From: Lagierella massiliensis
GTDB taxonomy: Bacteria; Bacillota; Clostridia; Tissierellales; Peptoniphilaceae
NCBI RefSeq assembly: GCF_001407835.1
Contig: NZ_CYUO01000005.1
Span: 248,001-312,000 of the forward strand
Reading direction: 5' to 3'
Length of the DNA: 64,000 bases
A program made the translations under genes and the position numbers. The notes below the pieces were generated by a model. It made no database searches, was not told the DNA's origin, and saw only the letters and a program-made list of their open reading frames with translations. This document shows, one piece after another, positions 29,370 to 37,614 of the stretch (position 1 is the stretch's first letter; the number at the start of each line of letters is the position of its first letter).

Positions 29370-30380
29370 CTATCCTAAAATCGTCGCCACATTTTCAAGC
29401 ATTTCTATAATCGGCAGATCGTATGGACATCTCTTTTCACAGATTCCACATTTTATACAGTCACTGGCTTTCTTTTCAAAACCGTTGTAGCGAGACTTTG
29501 CCCAGTCCTTTAGGTCGTACCTTGTGTAGTAGCCTTCCATTAAAAAGTTTGTCGGGATGTCGATTCCAACGGAACATGGGGCGCAGTAGCCACATCTTCT
29601 ACAGAAGTTTTTTCCAAGACCATTTGTAAATGAATCCAGTTTTGCAATCTCTTCTTCTGTTAGTGGTTCTAAATTATTTCCCACGGAACAGTTTTCTTCT
29701 ATTTGTTCTATGGTGTCCATTCCAGGGATGGCGCAAGTTACATTTTCGTTGTTCAAAACGAATTTCAAACACTCTTTGCCCATTGGGATGGCACCTCCTG
29801 CAAGGGGTTTCATTATTAGTACGCCAATATTTTTTTCCTTTGCCCTTTTAAATAACTCCTCTCCCTGTGTTTCCACAAAGTTATATGGGAATTGGATGGT
29901 TGCAAATTCGTCGGTTTCTAAAAGTTCTCTAAGGATGTCCACATTATGACTTGTGATTCCAATTTCTTTTACGATGCCCTTTTCCTTCATTTCCTTTATC
30001 GCTTCCAAGGCTCCACCTTTGCCAAGTAATATATCCATGTCCTTTTTCTTGCTCACATTGTGAAACTGAAATAGATCTATGTAATCAACTTTTAAATTGT
30101 TCATGCTGGTGGCAAGTTCTCCTAAAACCCCTTCTGAAGTTCTTGCCATGGACTTGGTTGCAAGATAAAACTTATCCCTTCCCACAACTTCCAGTGCTTC
30201 TCCAATACGGGTTTCACTGTCGTTGTAGCCCCTGGCTGTGTCAATAAAGTTTATTCCCATGTCTAAACATTTTTCTAAAAGTATAGTTGATTCTTCCTTT
30301 GAAACATTTTGTATTGGTATGCCTCCAAGGCCAACGATTGAAACTTCAAATCCAGTTCTTCCTAAAACTCTTTTTTCCAT
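29370..30380 (-). CDS. Aldo/keto reductase with C-terminal 4Fe-4S ferredoxin domain
   Basis: A 336-residue fusion: a TIM-barrel aldo/keto reductase (residues 1-260) and a C-terminal iron-sulfur part. The barrel has DTARGYNDSE (catalytic Asp/Tyr region), the Lys in ATKSM and the His in FQFHN. Cysteines CRRCGYCAPC and CIKCGICEKRCP fit two iron-sulfur sites. Such proteins are common in anaerobes; the physiological substrate is not known. GGGGG before the ATG supports the start. It is transcribed leftward and divergent from nrdA. Confidence 0.92.
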   Translation of the reverse strand: MEKRVLGRTGFEVSIVGLGGIPIQNVSKEESTILLEKCLDMGINFIDTARGYNDSETRIGEALEVVGRDKFYLATKSMARTSEGVLGELATSMNNLKVDYIDLFQFHNVSKKKDMDILLGKGGALEAIKEMKEKGIVKEIGITSHNVDILRELLETDEFATIQFPYNFVETQGEELFKRAKEKNIGVLIMKPLAGGAIPMGKECLKFVLNNENVTCAIPGMDTIEQIEENCSVGNNLEPLTEEEIAKLDSFTNGLGKNFCRRCGYCAPCSVGIDIPTNFLMEGYYTRYDLKDWAKSRYNGFEKKASDCIKCGICEKRCPYDLPIIEMLENVATILG

Positions 30381-30497
30381 AATTCCCCCTCTTTTCTTAA
30401 AAAATTATTAAGTTTTCTACTTATTAATATATCATAAGTAGGGGAAAAATACTTTATTTAGCCTTTGGGAAGGCTTTCAAAATTAATTAAAATAAAT

Positions 30498-30526
30498 TTG
30501 TCTAAGTCCTATATATTGGGTATACT
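30498..30526 (+). promoter_or_regulatory. Promoter of nrdAB
   Basis: TTGTCT (30498-30503) and TATACT (30521-30526) are separated by exactly 17 bases. A candidate NrdR box lies inside the spacer, so repressor binding would block polymerase. Confidence 0.72.
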
Positions 30527-30560
30527 TTAATTATGACTTTTAGAACTATACAATATGTAG
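30506..30560 (+). promoter_or_regulatory. Candidate tandem NrdR boxes upstream of nrdA
   Basis: Two copies of the NrdR-type core were seen: CTATATATTG at 30509-30518 and, on the other strand, CTACATATTG at 30551-30560. The cores are 42 bases apart, four helical turns, a spacing known for NrdR box pairs. One lies in the promoter spacer and the other just downstream of the start site. The nrdR gene itself is not in this window. Confidence 0.65.
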
Positions 30561-30573
30561 TAGGAGGGAAATT

Positions 30574-33090
30574 GTGAAAATAAAAAAGAGAAGCGGAGCA
30601 ATTGTTGACTTTGACGTTGAAAAGATAGTTGTTGCCATGAACAAAGCATTTATATCCGTGTCAAAGCCAGTTGAAAGAGAAGAGCTTGAAAAGATGGCAA
30701 ACCAGGTTTGCGACAAGATTAATTCAAACTTTTCAAAAAATCATGTGGTAACTGTGGAAGAAATTCAAGATCTTGTAGAGATTGTCTTGATTGAAAATAA
30801 ATATATAGAGGTTGTAAAGTCCTACATTCTTTATAGAGCAAGCCACCATAGATTGAGAAAGACTTTGGAAGACTTTGCAGAGTACTTTGACGAAGATGTA
30901 TTAGATATTATGAAAGGCGTACAACAGGACTTTAAGGAAGATGTGTACGACCTACAGTTTTTATTTAACAAGTTCTCTTCCTTCTTAACAAGGGATATGT
31001 CAAAGCAACAACTGCTTGATGTACTTGTAAAGGCTTCTTCAGAACTAACTTCAAAGGAAGCGCCAAAGTGGGAATATATTTCTGCAAGATTTTTAGCCCA
31101 CAGCATCGAATTAAATATAAAAGTTGAAGAAGAGAAGAGGGGAATTAATTCCTTCTATGAAAAGATAGACTACCTTACAAAGGAAGGTCTATATGGAAAA
31201 TATATTTTAGAAAATTATACTAAGGAAGACATTGACGAACTTGAAAGCTATATGGACTTTTCAAGAAATTATAGATTTAACTTCTCTGGCCTTGACCTTT
31301 TGAAGTCAAGATATTTAATTAAGACTGGCGATGGGGTAATCCTTGAAAAGATTCAGGAGATGTTTATGGGAATTTCCATGCACCTTGCAATGCTTGAAAA
31401 GGAAAAAATATTTTATGCAAAGAAGTTTTATGATATTTTATCAAAACTTCAAGTTACTATGGCAACGCCGACAATGTCAAATGCGAGGAAGCCATTCCAT
31501 CAACTTTCATCCTGCTTTATAGACACTGTGGACGACTCTCTTGATGGAATATACCGTTCAATTACAAACTTCTCACAGGTTTCAAAACATGGTGGAGGAA
31601 TGGGACTTTACTTTGGTAAGGTTAGAGCTGTTGGCTCCGACATTAGAGGCTTTAAAGGAGTTGCCGGCGGTGTAATCAGATGGATTAAGCTTGCAAATGA
31701 TACGGCTGTTGCAGTGGATCAGCTTGGTGTAAGACAGGGTGCATGTGCAGTTTACCTTGACGTATGGCACAGGGACATGCCAGAGTTCTTACAATTAAAG
31801 ACAAATAATGGTGACGACAGAATGAAGGCCCACGATATCTTCCCTGCAGTTTGCTATCCGAATTACTTCTGGGAACTTGCCCGTGACGACATAAACGCAA
31901 ATTGGTATATGTTCTGTCCTCACGAAGTTAAGACCATAATGGGATATAGCCTTGAAGACTATTACGGCGACGAGTGGGTGAGAAAGTATCACGAATGTAT
32001 AAAGGAACCTCGTCTTGAAAAGCGTGTAATGACTGTAAAGGACATGGTAAGGCTAATACTAAAATCAGTTATTGAAACTGGAACGCCTTTTGTGTTTAAC
32101 AGAGACGCGGTTAATAAATACAATCCAAATCCTCACAAGGGCATGATATATTCATCAAATCTTTGTACGGAAATTTGCCAAAACACATCTGAAATAAAAT
32201 CCGTTTCAACGGAAGTAATTGAAGTTGACGGAGAAGAGATTGTGGTTGAAAGAACAAAACCAGGAGACTTTGTAGTATGTAACTTAGCTTCCCTTGTGCT
32301 TGGAAATATTGACCTTAAAAACGAACTTGAAGATGTTGTAAGCACAGTGGTTAGAGCTTTAGACAATGTAATAGATTTAAATTACTATCCAGTTGAATAT
32401 GCAAGAATTACAAATAAAAAATACCGTTCACTGGGACTTGGTACCTCAGGATATCACCACGCCATGGTTAAAGATGGTATAATGTTCTCAAGTGAAGAGC
32501 ATATTAAATGGGCAGACAAGTTATATGAAGATATAAACTACTACGCAGTAAAGGCCTCTGCAGAAATTGCATCTGAAAAGGGAGCGTACCCTTACTTTGA
32601 AGGTTCCGACTGGGATAGTGGAGACTATTTCGAAAAGAGAAACTACAAATCTGAAAGATGGAATGAATTAAGGGACTATATCGGCGAAAATGGAATGAGA
32701 AATGGATATTTGATGGCTGTTGCACCAACGGGATCAACATCAATAATCTCTGGCACAACTGCAGCTGTGGACCCAGTTATGATGAGATACTTCCTTGAAG
32801 AAAAGAAGGGACAAATCCTTCCAAGGGTGGCACCGGACTTAAGTCCACAAAACTTCTGGCTATATGAAAATGCCCACGAAGTTGACGGACAGTGGGTAAT
32901 ACGTTCTGCAGGAGCAAGACAAAGACATATAGACCAGGCTCAGTCGGTAAATATTTATATAACTTCCGAGTACACAATGTCCATGCTCTTAAGGCTTTAT
33001 ATACAAGCTTGTGAAGAAGAAGTAAAGACAATTTACTATGTAAGAAACAAATCACTTGAAGTTGAAGAATGTGATTCATGTGCATCTTAA
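30574..33090 (+). CDS. nrdA: Ribonucleoside-diphosphate reductase, class Ia alpha subunit
   Basis: The large catalytic subunit that reduces ribonucleoside diphosphates to deoxyribonucleotides. It has 838 residues. It begins with an ATP-cone regulatory domain (IKKRSGAIVDFDVEKIVVAM). The catalytic barrel shows SSCFIDTVDDS, SKHGGGMGLYFG and the radical-site pattern NLCTEI. The C-terminus ends CDSCAS, the cysteine pair that relays electrons from thioredoxin or glutaredoxin. The start is GTG at 30574, with TAGGAGGG six bases upstream. nrdB follows after 10 bases, so they form an operon. An aerobic-type enzyme in an otherwise anaerobe-like window suggests some oxygen tolerance. Confidence 0.95.
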   Translation: MKIKKRSGAIVDFDVEKIVVAMNKAFISVSKPVEREELEKMANQVCDKINSNFSKNHVVTVEEIQDLVEIVLIENKYIEVVKSYILYRASHHRLRKTLEDFAEYFDEDVLDIMKGVQQDFKEDVYDLQFLFNKFSSFLTRDMSKQQLLDVLVKASSELTSKEAPKWEYISARFLAHSIELNIKVEEEKRGINSFYEKIDYLTKEGLYGKYILENYTKEDIDELESYMDFSRNYRFNFSGLDLLKSRYLIKTGDGVILEKIQEMFMGISMHLAMLEKEKIFYAKKFYDILSKLQVTMATPTMSNARKPFHQLSSCFIDTVDDSLDGIYRSITNFSQVSKHGGGMGLYFGKVRAVGSDIRGFKGVAGGVIRWIKLANDTAVAVDQLGVRQGACAVYLDVWHRDMPEFLQLKTNNGDDRMKAHDIFPAVCYPNYFWELARDDINANWYMFCPHEVKTIMGYSLEDYYGDEWVRKYHECIKEPRLEKRVMTVKDMVRLILKSVIETGTPFVFNRDAVNKYNPNPHKGMIYSSNLCTEICQNTSEIKSVSTEVIEVDGEEIVVERTKPGDFVVCNLASLVLGNIDLKNELEDVVSTVVRALDNVIDLNYYPVEYARITNKKYRSLGLGTSGYHHAMVKDGIMFSSEEHIKWADKLYEDINYYAVKASAEIASEKGAYPYFEGSDWDSGDYFEKRNYKSERWNELRDYIGENGMRNGYLMAVAPTGSTSIISGTTAAVDPVMMRYFLEEKKGQILPRVAPDLSPQNFWLYENAHEVDGQWVIRSAGARQRHIDQAQSVNIYITSEYTMSMLLRLYIQACEEEVKTIYYVRNKSLEVEECDSCAS

Positions 33091-33100
33091 GGAGGATTAG

Positions 33101-34144
33101 ATGGATAAATTAACAAGAAAGGCACTATTTAACGAAAAGGGCGACATAGAACTTTCAAAGAGAAGAATGATTAACGGTAACACCACCAACCTAAACGACT
33201 TTAATAATATCAAGTACCCATGGGTTAGTGATTGGTACCGCCTGGCAATGAACAACTTCTGGATTCCAGAAGAGATAAACCTAAACCAAGACGTGAAGGA
33301 CTATAGAAAGCTTGACGAAAACGAAAAGAGAGCCTATGACAAGATACTTTCATTCCTTGTGTTCCTGGACTCAATCCAAACTGCAAACCTACCAAATGTT
33401 TCAGAGTTTATAACTGCAAACGAAGTGAATCTATGCTTGAACATTCAAACATACCAAGAGACTGTACACTCACAATCCTACTCATATATTTTGGATACGG
33501 TTTGTTCACCGGAAGAAAGGGACGAAATACTTTATCAATGGAAGGACGACCCACATCTTCTTGCGAGAAACAAATTTATAGGAGACGAGTACAACGACTT
33601 CTACGAAAATAGAACTAAATTCAACTTAGTTAAGACTTGCTTTGCAAACTTTATACTTGAAGGGATCTATTTCTATTCAGGATTTATGTTCTTCTACTCC
33701 CTTGGTAGAATAGGGAAGATGCCAGGAACAGTTCAAGAGATAAGATATATTAATAGAGATGAAAACTCACATCTATGGCTGTTTAGAAATATAATTCAAG
33801 AGCTAAGAAAAGAAGAGCCTGAAATATTTACAGAAGAAAACAATGCCTTCTTTAAAGAGATGATTAAGAAGGGCGTTGAAGAAGAAATAGCTTGGGCAGA
33901 GTATGCAATTGGAGACTCAATCCAAGGACTAACTATGGAAATGGTGTCAGGATATTTGAAATATCTTGGAAACTTGAGAAGTAAAGCTGTTGGACTTGGA
34001 AAGATTTATGATGGACATGACAAAGAACCAGAGTCAATGACATGGGTAAGCGAATATTCAGATCCAAACTTCGTAAAGACCGACTTCTTTGAAGGAAAAG
34101 TTTCAGCATATTCAAAGTCATCAGTAATAGAAGACGATTTATAG
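33101..34144 (+). CDS. nrdB: Ribonucleoside-diphosphate reductase, class Ia beta subunit
   Basis: The 347-residue radical-generating partner of NrdA. The metal ligands are visible: Asp90, Glu120 and His123, with the radical Tyr127 four residues after that His (ETVHSQSY), and later Glu and His in FILEGIYFYSGF and RDENSHLW. This is the tyrosyl/di-iron class Ia pattern; no nrdI is nearby, which argues against a manganese class Ib enzyme. AAGGAGG precedes the ATG. A strong terminator follows 15 bases after the stop. Confidence 0.95.
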   Translation: MDKLTRKALFNEKGDIELSKRRMINGNTTNLNDFNNIKYPWVSDWYRLAMNNFWIPEEINLNQDVKDYRKLDENEKRAYDKILSFLVFLDSIQTANLPNVSEFITANEVNLCLNIQTYQETVHSQSYSYILDTVCSPEERDEILYQWKDDPHLLARNKFIGDEYNDFYENRTKFNLVKTCFANFILEGIYFYSGFMFFYSLGRIGKMPGTVQEIRYINRDENSHLWLFRNIIQELRKEEPEIFTEENNAFFKEMIKKGVEEEIAWAEYAIGDSIQGLTMEMVSGYLKYLGNLRSKAVGLGKIYDGHDKEPESMTWVSEYSDPNFVKTDFFEGKVSAYSKSSVIEDDL

Positions 34145-34159
34145 AATAAAGGAAAAAGG

Positions 34160-34195
34160 AAAGTCTGTTGTGGAAAACCACAACAGACTTTTTAT
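34160..34195 (+). terminator. Terminator after nrdB
   Basis: A 14-base perfect stem AAAGTCTGTTGTGG / CCACAACAGACTTT with an AAAA loop runs into T residues. It is part of a 66-base direct repeat (see 34162-34227). Confidence 0.92.
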
Positions 34196-34227
34196 ATTGT
34201 ACTTATTAAGTTTTTAAGTTATATTAA
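34162..34227 (+). repeat. Terminator-promoter module, direct repeat copy 1
   Basis: These 66 bases match 35833-35898 with three differences. The module joins the nrdB terminator to a promoter (TTGTAC 34197-34202, 17-base spacer, TATATT 34220-34225) for the following ABC genes. Confidence 0.88.
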
Positions 34228-34287
34228 ACCTATGCTTATAAATAAAGTGATTTGTAGAAGCAAAATATAAAAAATTAAGGAGATATT

Positions 34288-35139
34288 ATGTTAGAAGTTC
34301 GAGACCTATATAAATCATTTGGAGAGAATGATATTTTAAAAGGTGTTAATCTTCAAATGGAAAAGGGGAAAATACATATTCTTTTAGGTAATAACGGTTC
34401 AGGGAAGTCAACTATTATAAATTGCATGCTTAAACTTTTAAAGTATGATAGGGGTTCTATTACTTTAGACGGGGAAGAAATAGAAGAGCTAAGCAATTTT
34501 ATTTATTTTAAAAAAGTATCTGCACTGTTAGAATCCAGTGTCAATGTATATGACAATCTATCTGGGGAAGAAAATATTAGATACTTTGCAGGATTAAACA
34601 GAATAAATATTAAGAAATTTGATAAGCATTTAGATTACATCAAAGAATTTAAATTAGAAAATCACTTAGATAAAAAAGTGGGAGATTATTCACGAGGTAT
34701 GAAGCAAAAACTTTCTTTGATAATTGCATTAATTTCTGATCCTGACTATTTGTTATTGGACGAACCTACTTTGGGCTTAGATTTTGAAAGCACGAATAAT
34801 ATAATTAAAATTTTGAAAAAATTAGCTATTGAACAAAACAAATCCATTCTCATAACTTCTCATCAAATAGACGTAATAGAAAAACTTGAGGGAGAGTTGC
34901 TTTTTCTTAATGATGGTAAGGTTGAACATTTTAATATAATGGATTATAGCAATTCTATTTCTGACAGCTACAATGTTAAGTTTATTCAAGATGGAAAGAC
35001 AATTACAAAAAGAGAAGATTCACAGATAGAAAGTTTTATAAAAAACTATGAAGAAAAAAATATTATCGAAATTAAAAAAAATGAAATTAGTTTGGATGAG
35101 ATTGTAAAGGTGAAATTAGATGAGAATAATAAAATGTGA
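34288..35139 (+). CDS. ABC transporter ATP-binding protein
   Basis: A 283-residue ATPase of the ABC-2 type. Walker A GNNGSGKST is near residue 36, the degenerate signature YSRGMKQKL is typical of drug, lipid or antibiotic ABC-2 exporters, Walker B is YLLLDEPTLGLD and the H-loop is TSHQ. A C-terminal extension of about 75 residues follows the ATPase core. AAGGAGA precedes the ATG. It overlaps the permease gene by 20 bases, so translation is coupled. The pair is more AT-rich than nrdAB and is bounded by the two copies of a 66-base repeat. Confidence 0.9.
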   Translation: MLEVRDLYKSFGENDILKGVNLQMEKGKIHILLGNNGSGKSTIINCMLKLLKYDRGSITLDGEEIEELSNFIYFKKVSALLESSVNVYDNLSGEENIRYFAGLNRINIKKFDKHLDYIKEFKLENHLDKKVGDYSRGMKQKLSLIIALISDPDYLLLDEPTLGLDFESTNNIIKILKKLAIEQNKSILITSHQIDVIEKLEGELLFLNDGKVEHFNIMDYSNSISDSYNVKFIQDGKTITKREDSQIESFIKNYEEKNIIEIKKNEISLDEIVKVKLDENNKM

Positions 35140-35830
35140 ATTAGATCGTGCAATATGTGAAATAAAATCCTATTATCCCGACTATATAGTTAGTTTCGTC
35201 TTGGATATTTTTATCTTATTTATTATAATGAAAAATGGAGAAAATAAAAATATTTCTTTTTGGGCATATGTATCTTGGACTTTAGCAAGTAGAGTTTTAA
35301 CAGAAGCCTCTTTAAATATTTCAACAGAGAAACAATTAGGCACTTTACAAAACATAATGATTAAGCAGTATTCTATATTAGAAATCATTATGTCAAAGTC
35401 TATAATTTGGTTTATCATAGACTTAGTAAAAACTTTAATGGTGGCACTTTTAATAAATTTCTTTGTATTTAATTTAAACTTGGACATTAGATTAATAATT
35501 GTTTTGCTTTTAGAATTTCTTGGAATTTTAGGGCTTTCTCTAATTATGTCCTCACTTACATTGGTCTATACTAAAGTAGCTTCCTTTGAAACCATACTGA
35601 GTATAATTTTATTATACTTATCAGGAAGTATCTTTGATGTCCCAAAGGGCTTTACTTATACAAATCCTATTTCATATGGCACTTATTTAATAACGGAAAT
35701 ATATAGTGGAACTGCTAATATTACTGATTTTATGATTGCATTTGCGATAAGTTTGATCTGGTTTGTTATTGGATGCTTTGGATTTAGATTGATTTTTTCA
35801 AAGAGTAAAGAGTTTAAATGGAATTATTGA
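35120..35830 (+). CDS. ABC-2 type transporter permease
   Basis: A 236-residue membrane protein with about six hydrophobic segments (FVLDIFILFIIM, then the region 57-75, 100-125, 130-160, 170-185 and 205-228). It starts inside the 3' end of the ATPase gene. It forms the membrane half of the exporter with the preceding gene. No residue pattern reveals the substrate. The second copy of the terminator-promoter repeat begins three bases after its stop. Confidence 0.85.
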   Translation: MRIIKCELDRAICEIKSYYPDYIVSFVLDIFILFIIMKNGENKNISFWAYVSWTLASRVLTEASLNISTEKQLGTLQNIMIKQYSILEIIMSKSIIWFIIDLVKTLMVALLINFFVFNLNLDIRLIIVLLLEFLGILGLSLIMSSLTLVYTKVASFETILSIILLYLSGSIFDVPKGFTYTNPISYGTYLITEIYSGTANITDFMIAFAISLIWFVIGCFGFRLIFSKSKEFKWNY

Positions 35831-35832
35831 TT

Positions 35833-35898
35833 AGTCTGTTGTGGAAAACCACAACGGGCTTTTTATATTGTACTTATCAAGTTTTTAAGTTATATTAA
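35833..35898 (+). repeat. Terminator-promoter module, direct repeat copy 2
   Basis: Copy of 34162-34227 with three differences. Two of them lie in the terminator stem and convert A-U pairs to G-U pairs in RNA, so the hairpin still folds. The promoter half (TTGTAC 35868-35873, TATATT 35891-35896, spacer 17) can drive the next gene. Confidence 0.88.
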
Positions 35899-35930
35899 TT
35901 ATAGGAATTAAAACATGGGCAGGTGATTTG

Positions 35931-37541
35931 ATGAAGGACACAGGTGAAGAAAAAAATTTAAGCATAATGAATCTAAATATTTCAAATGATTTCAATGACA
36001 TATCTTCACATGACTACTGGAAGAAGTACAGGGAGTTTTATGAAGAGATTTCATCTGTTTTAAAGGACAATATTAACAAGACTTTAAAGAAATTTGTGGT
36101 TACAAATTATTCTGCCATACCCTTGGATGTTTTAAGTTTTATTGTTGAAAACTTTCCCATTTTTGAAGAGGGAAATATAAAAAATGAAATAAAAAAACTT
36201 CCAAACTTTGAAGTCTACGATATAGCAGACTTGTCTAATAAAGAAAAACTTGATTTTTATAAGACGAGGATGGAGATATACTTTTTACTTAAGAAGGGTT
36301 CCCTTAACTTTAATGAATATGACATTAGATTTTCCCACGGGGCAAAGTTAAACCACAAAGACAGGGATCTGCTTGGACTAAAGGCCTCCTTCTTGACTTT
36401 AAAGGACATTGAAAGGGAAGAGGACTTTTCACATTTAAAGACCTTTTTAGAAAGGTGGGAGTTTCCAAATTCAAAATTTTATGAAAATTATTTAAAACTC
36501 TTGGAGGAAAAGAGTACGGAAATTGATTTTGAAGATGTAAGCGTGGACCATTTACCAAAATATTTAGAAAATTTTTTGGAAGGCTATTTGTATTACAATG
36601 CAAAGGAATATGACACAGCCTATGAGATATGGCTTGAAGGAAGGGATAAAGACCCTCTTACAAAGACGAAGAAGAGATATATTTCAAGGATTTATGAATA
36701 CTTGTCAAATAACCTGGTGGACTTTTTAAGAGAAGAAGGAATTTTAAATGACTATGTGCATATTCCCGTTAAGTTTTCAGACATTAAAAGGCGCAGCGAC
36801 TACTCCAGGGAGATGTCAAATTGGAAGGAAGCTCTAAACTTCAATGTGCTTTTAGAAGAGCCAAGCCTAAAGGACGATGTATTAAATTATCTTAGAGAAA
36901 AATATAAGGTACTTCCAAAGGAAGTTGTGGAGTATATTATAAGAAAAGTTCCAATTGCTTCATACGAAAATGTTTCAAAGGAAGAGTATGATGACATTGT
37001 TAACCTTCCAAATTTAAATTTCAAAAACCCAAACATTAAAGAAGAAGTTGAAGATGAATTTTATAAAAAGAGATACGACTACTTTGAAAAGCTTTCAAAG
37101 GGAAATTTTTTATCGGACTATGACAGTCTAAAGGAATATGGCTTTGATTATTCAACTGAAGTTATTAGAGTTTCTGAGCTAATAGCAAGGGAAGTTTGGA
37201 ATGAAAGGGACTTTAACTTCAAAGACGCCAAGGAAAAAATAGAGGATATGAGCTCCTTTGAAGATAGTAGCACCATAGAGTTTTATAAAATATATATTAG
37301 GGCCTATGAAGAAAATTCTATTTCAAAAGAGGATATGGATAAGATTTTAAATATAAATCGTGAAGAGCTTGTGGTGCCGCAGTTTTTATACGACTTTATT
37401 ATGGCAAGTCTTTATAAGATTTATGGAGATAGAGAAGCTACTAAGAAGTATGTGGAGAAACTTCCTGAAATGTTAAAGGGAAAGTTTAAAATATCCATGC
37501 CAATTAAAAAGGGATTTTTTAAAAATATTTTCAAAAAATAA
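35931..37541 (+). CDS. Protein of unknown function with internal duplication
   Basis: A 536-residue cytoplasmic protein that I do not recognise. No signal peptide or membrane segment is visible; it is rich in Glu, Lys, Phe and Tyr and predicted to be helical. Two halves resemble each other. Residues about 50-250 and 320-510 both carry a hydrophobic helix followed by a PNF/PNL segment, an F-Y-K-x-R-x-x-Y-F-x-x-L-x-K-G motif and a YD...H/YG motif. A helical repeat fold of TPR-like type is possible but not shown. The ATG at 35931 is chosen; AGGTGA is six bases upstream, and the TTG at 35928 is a less likely start. A terminator follows. Confidence 0.78.
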   Translation: MKDTGEEKNLSIMNLNISNDFNDISSHDYWKKYREFYEEISSVLKDNINKTLKKFVVTNYSAIPLDVLSFIVENFPIFEEGNIKNEIKKLPNFEVYDIADLSNKEKLDFYKTRMEIYFLLKKGSLNFNEYDIRFSHGAKLNHKDRDLLGLKASFLTLKDIEREEDFSHLKTFLERWEFPNSKFYENYLKLLEEKSTEIDFEDVSVDHLPKYLENFLEGYLYYNAKEYDTAYEIWLEGRDKDPLTKTKKRYISRIYEYLSNNLVDFLREEGILNDYVHIPVKFSDIKRRSDYSREMSNWKEALNFNVLLEEPSLKDDVLNYLREKYKVLPKEVVEYIIRKVPIASYENVSKEEYDDIVNLPNLNFKNPNIKEEVEDEFYKKRYDYFEKLSKGNFLSDYDSLKEYGFDYSTEVIRVSELIAREVWNERDFNFKDAKEKIEDMSSFEDSSTIEFYKIYIRAYEENSISKEDMDKILNINREELVVPQFLYDFIMASLYKIYGDREATKKYVEKLPEMLKGKFKISMPIKKGFFKNIFKK

Positions 37542-37559
37542 GGGAGCAATCCCTTTTTT
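37540..37559 (+). terminator. Short terminator after the duplicated unknown protein
   Basis: AGGGA / TCCCT with a GCAA loop and a run of six T residues, beginning in the stop codon. Confidence 0.75.
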
Positions 37560-37585
37560 ATTTGCAAAAACTATTTGCCCTCATA

Positions 37586-37594
37586 TGATATAAT
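37586..37594 (+). promoter_or_regulatory. Extended -10 promoter of the dnaX operon
   Basis: TGATATAAT is a perfect extended -10 element 20 bases before the dnaX ATG at 37615. No well-spaced -35 box is visible. Confidence 0.55.
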
Positions 37595-37614
37595 TGTATT
37601 TATGTGGAGGGAAT

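Noticed and set aside
29423-29949. Plus-strand frames opposite the aldo/keto reductase
   Set aside because: Shadow frames; the minus strand encodes a complete conserved enzyme.
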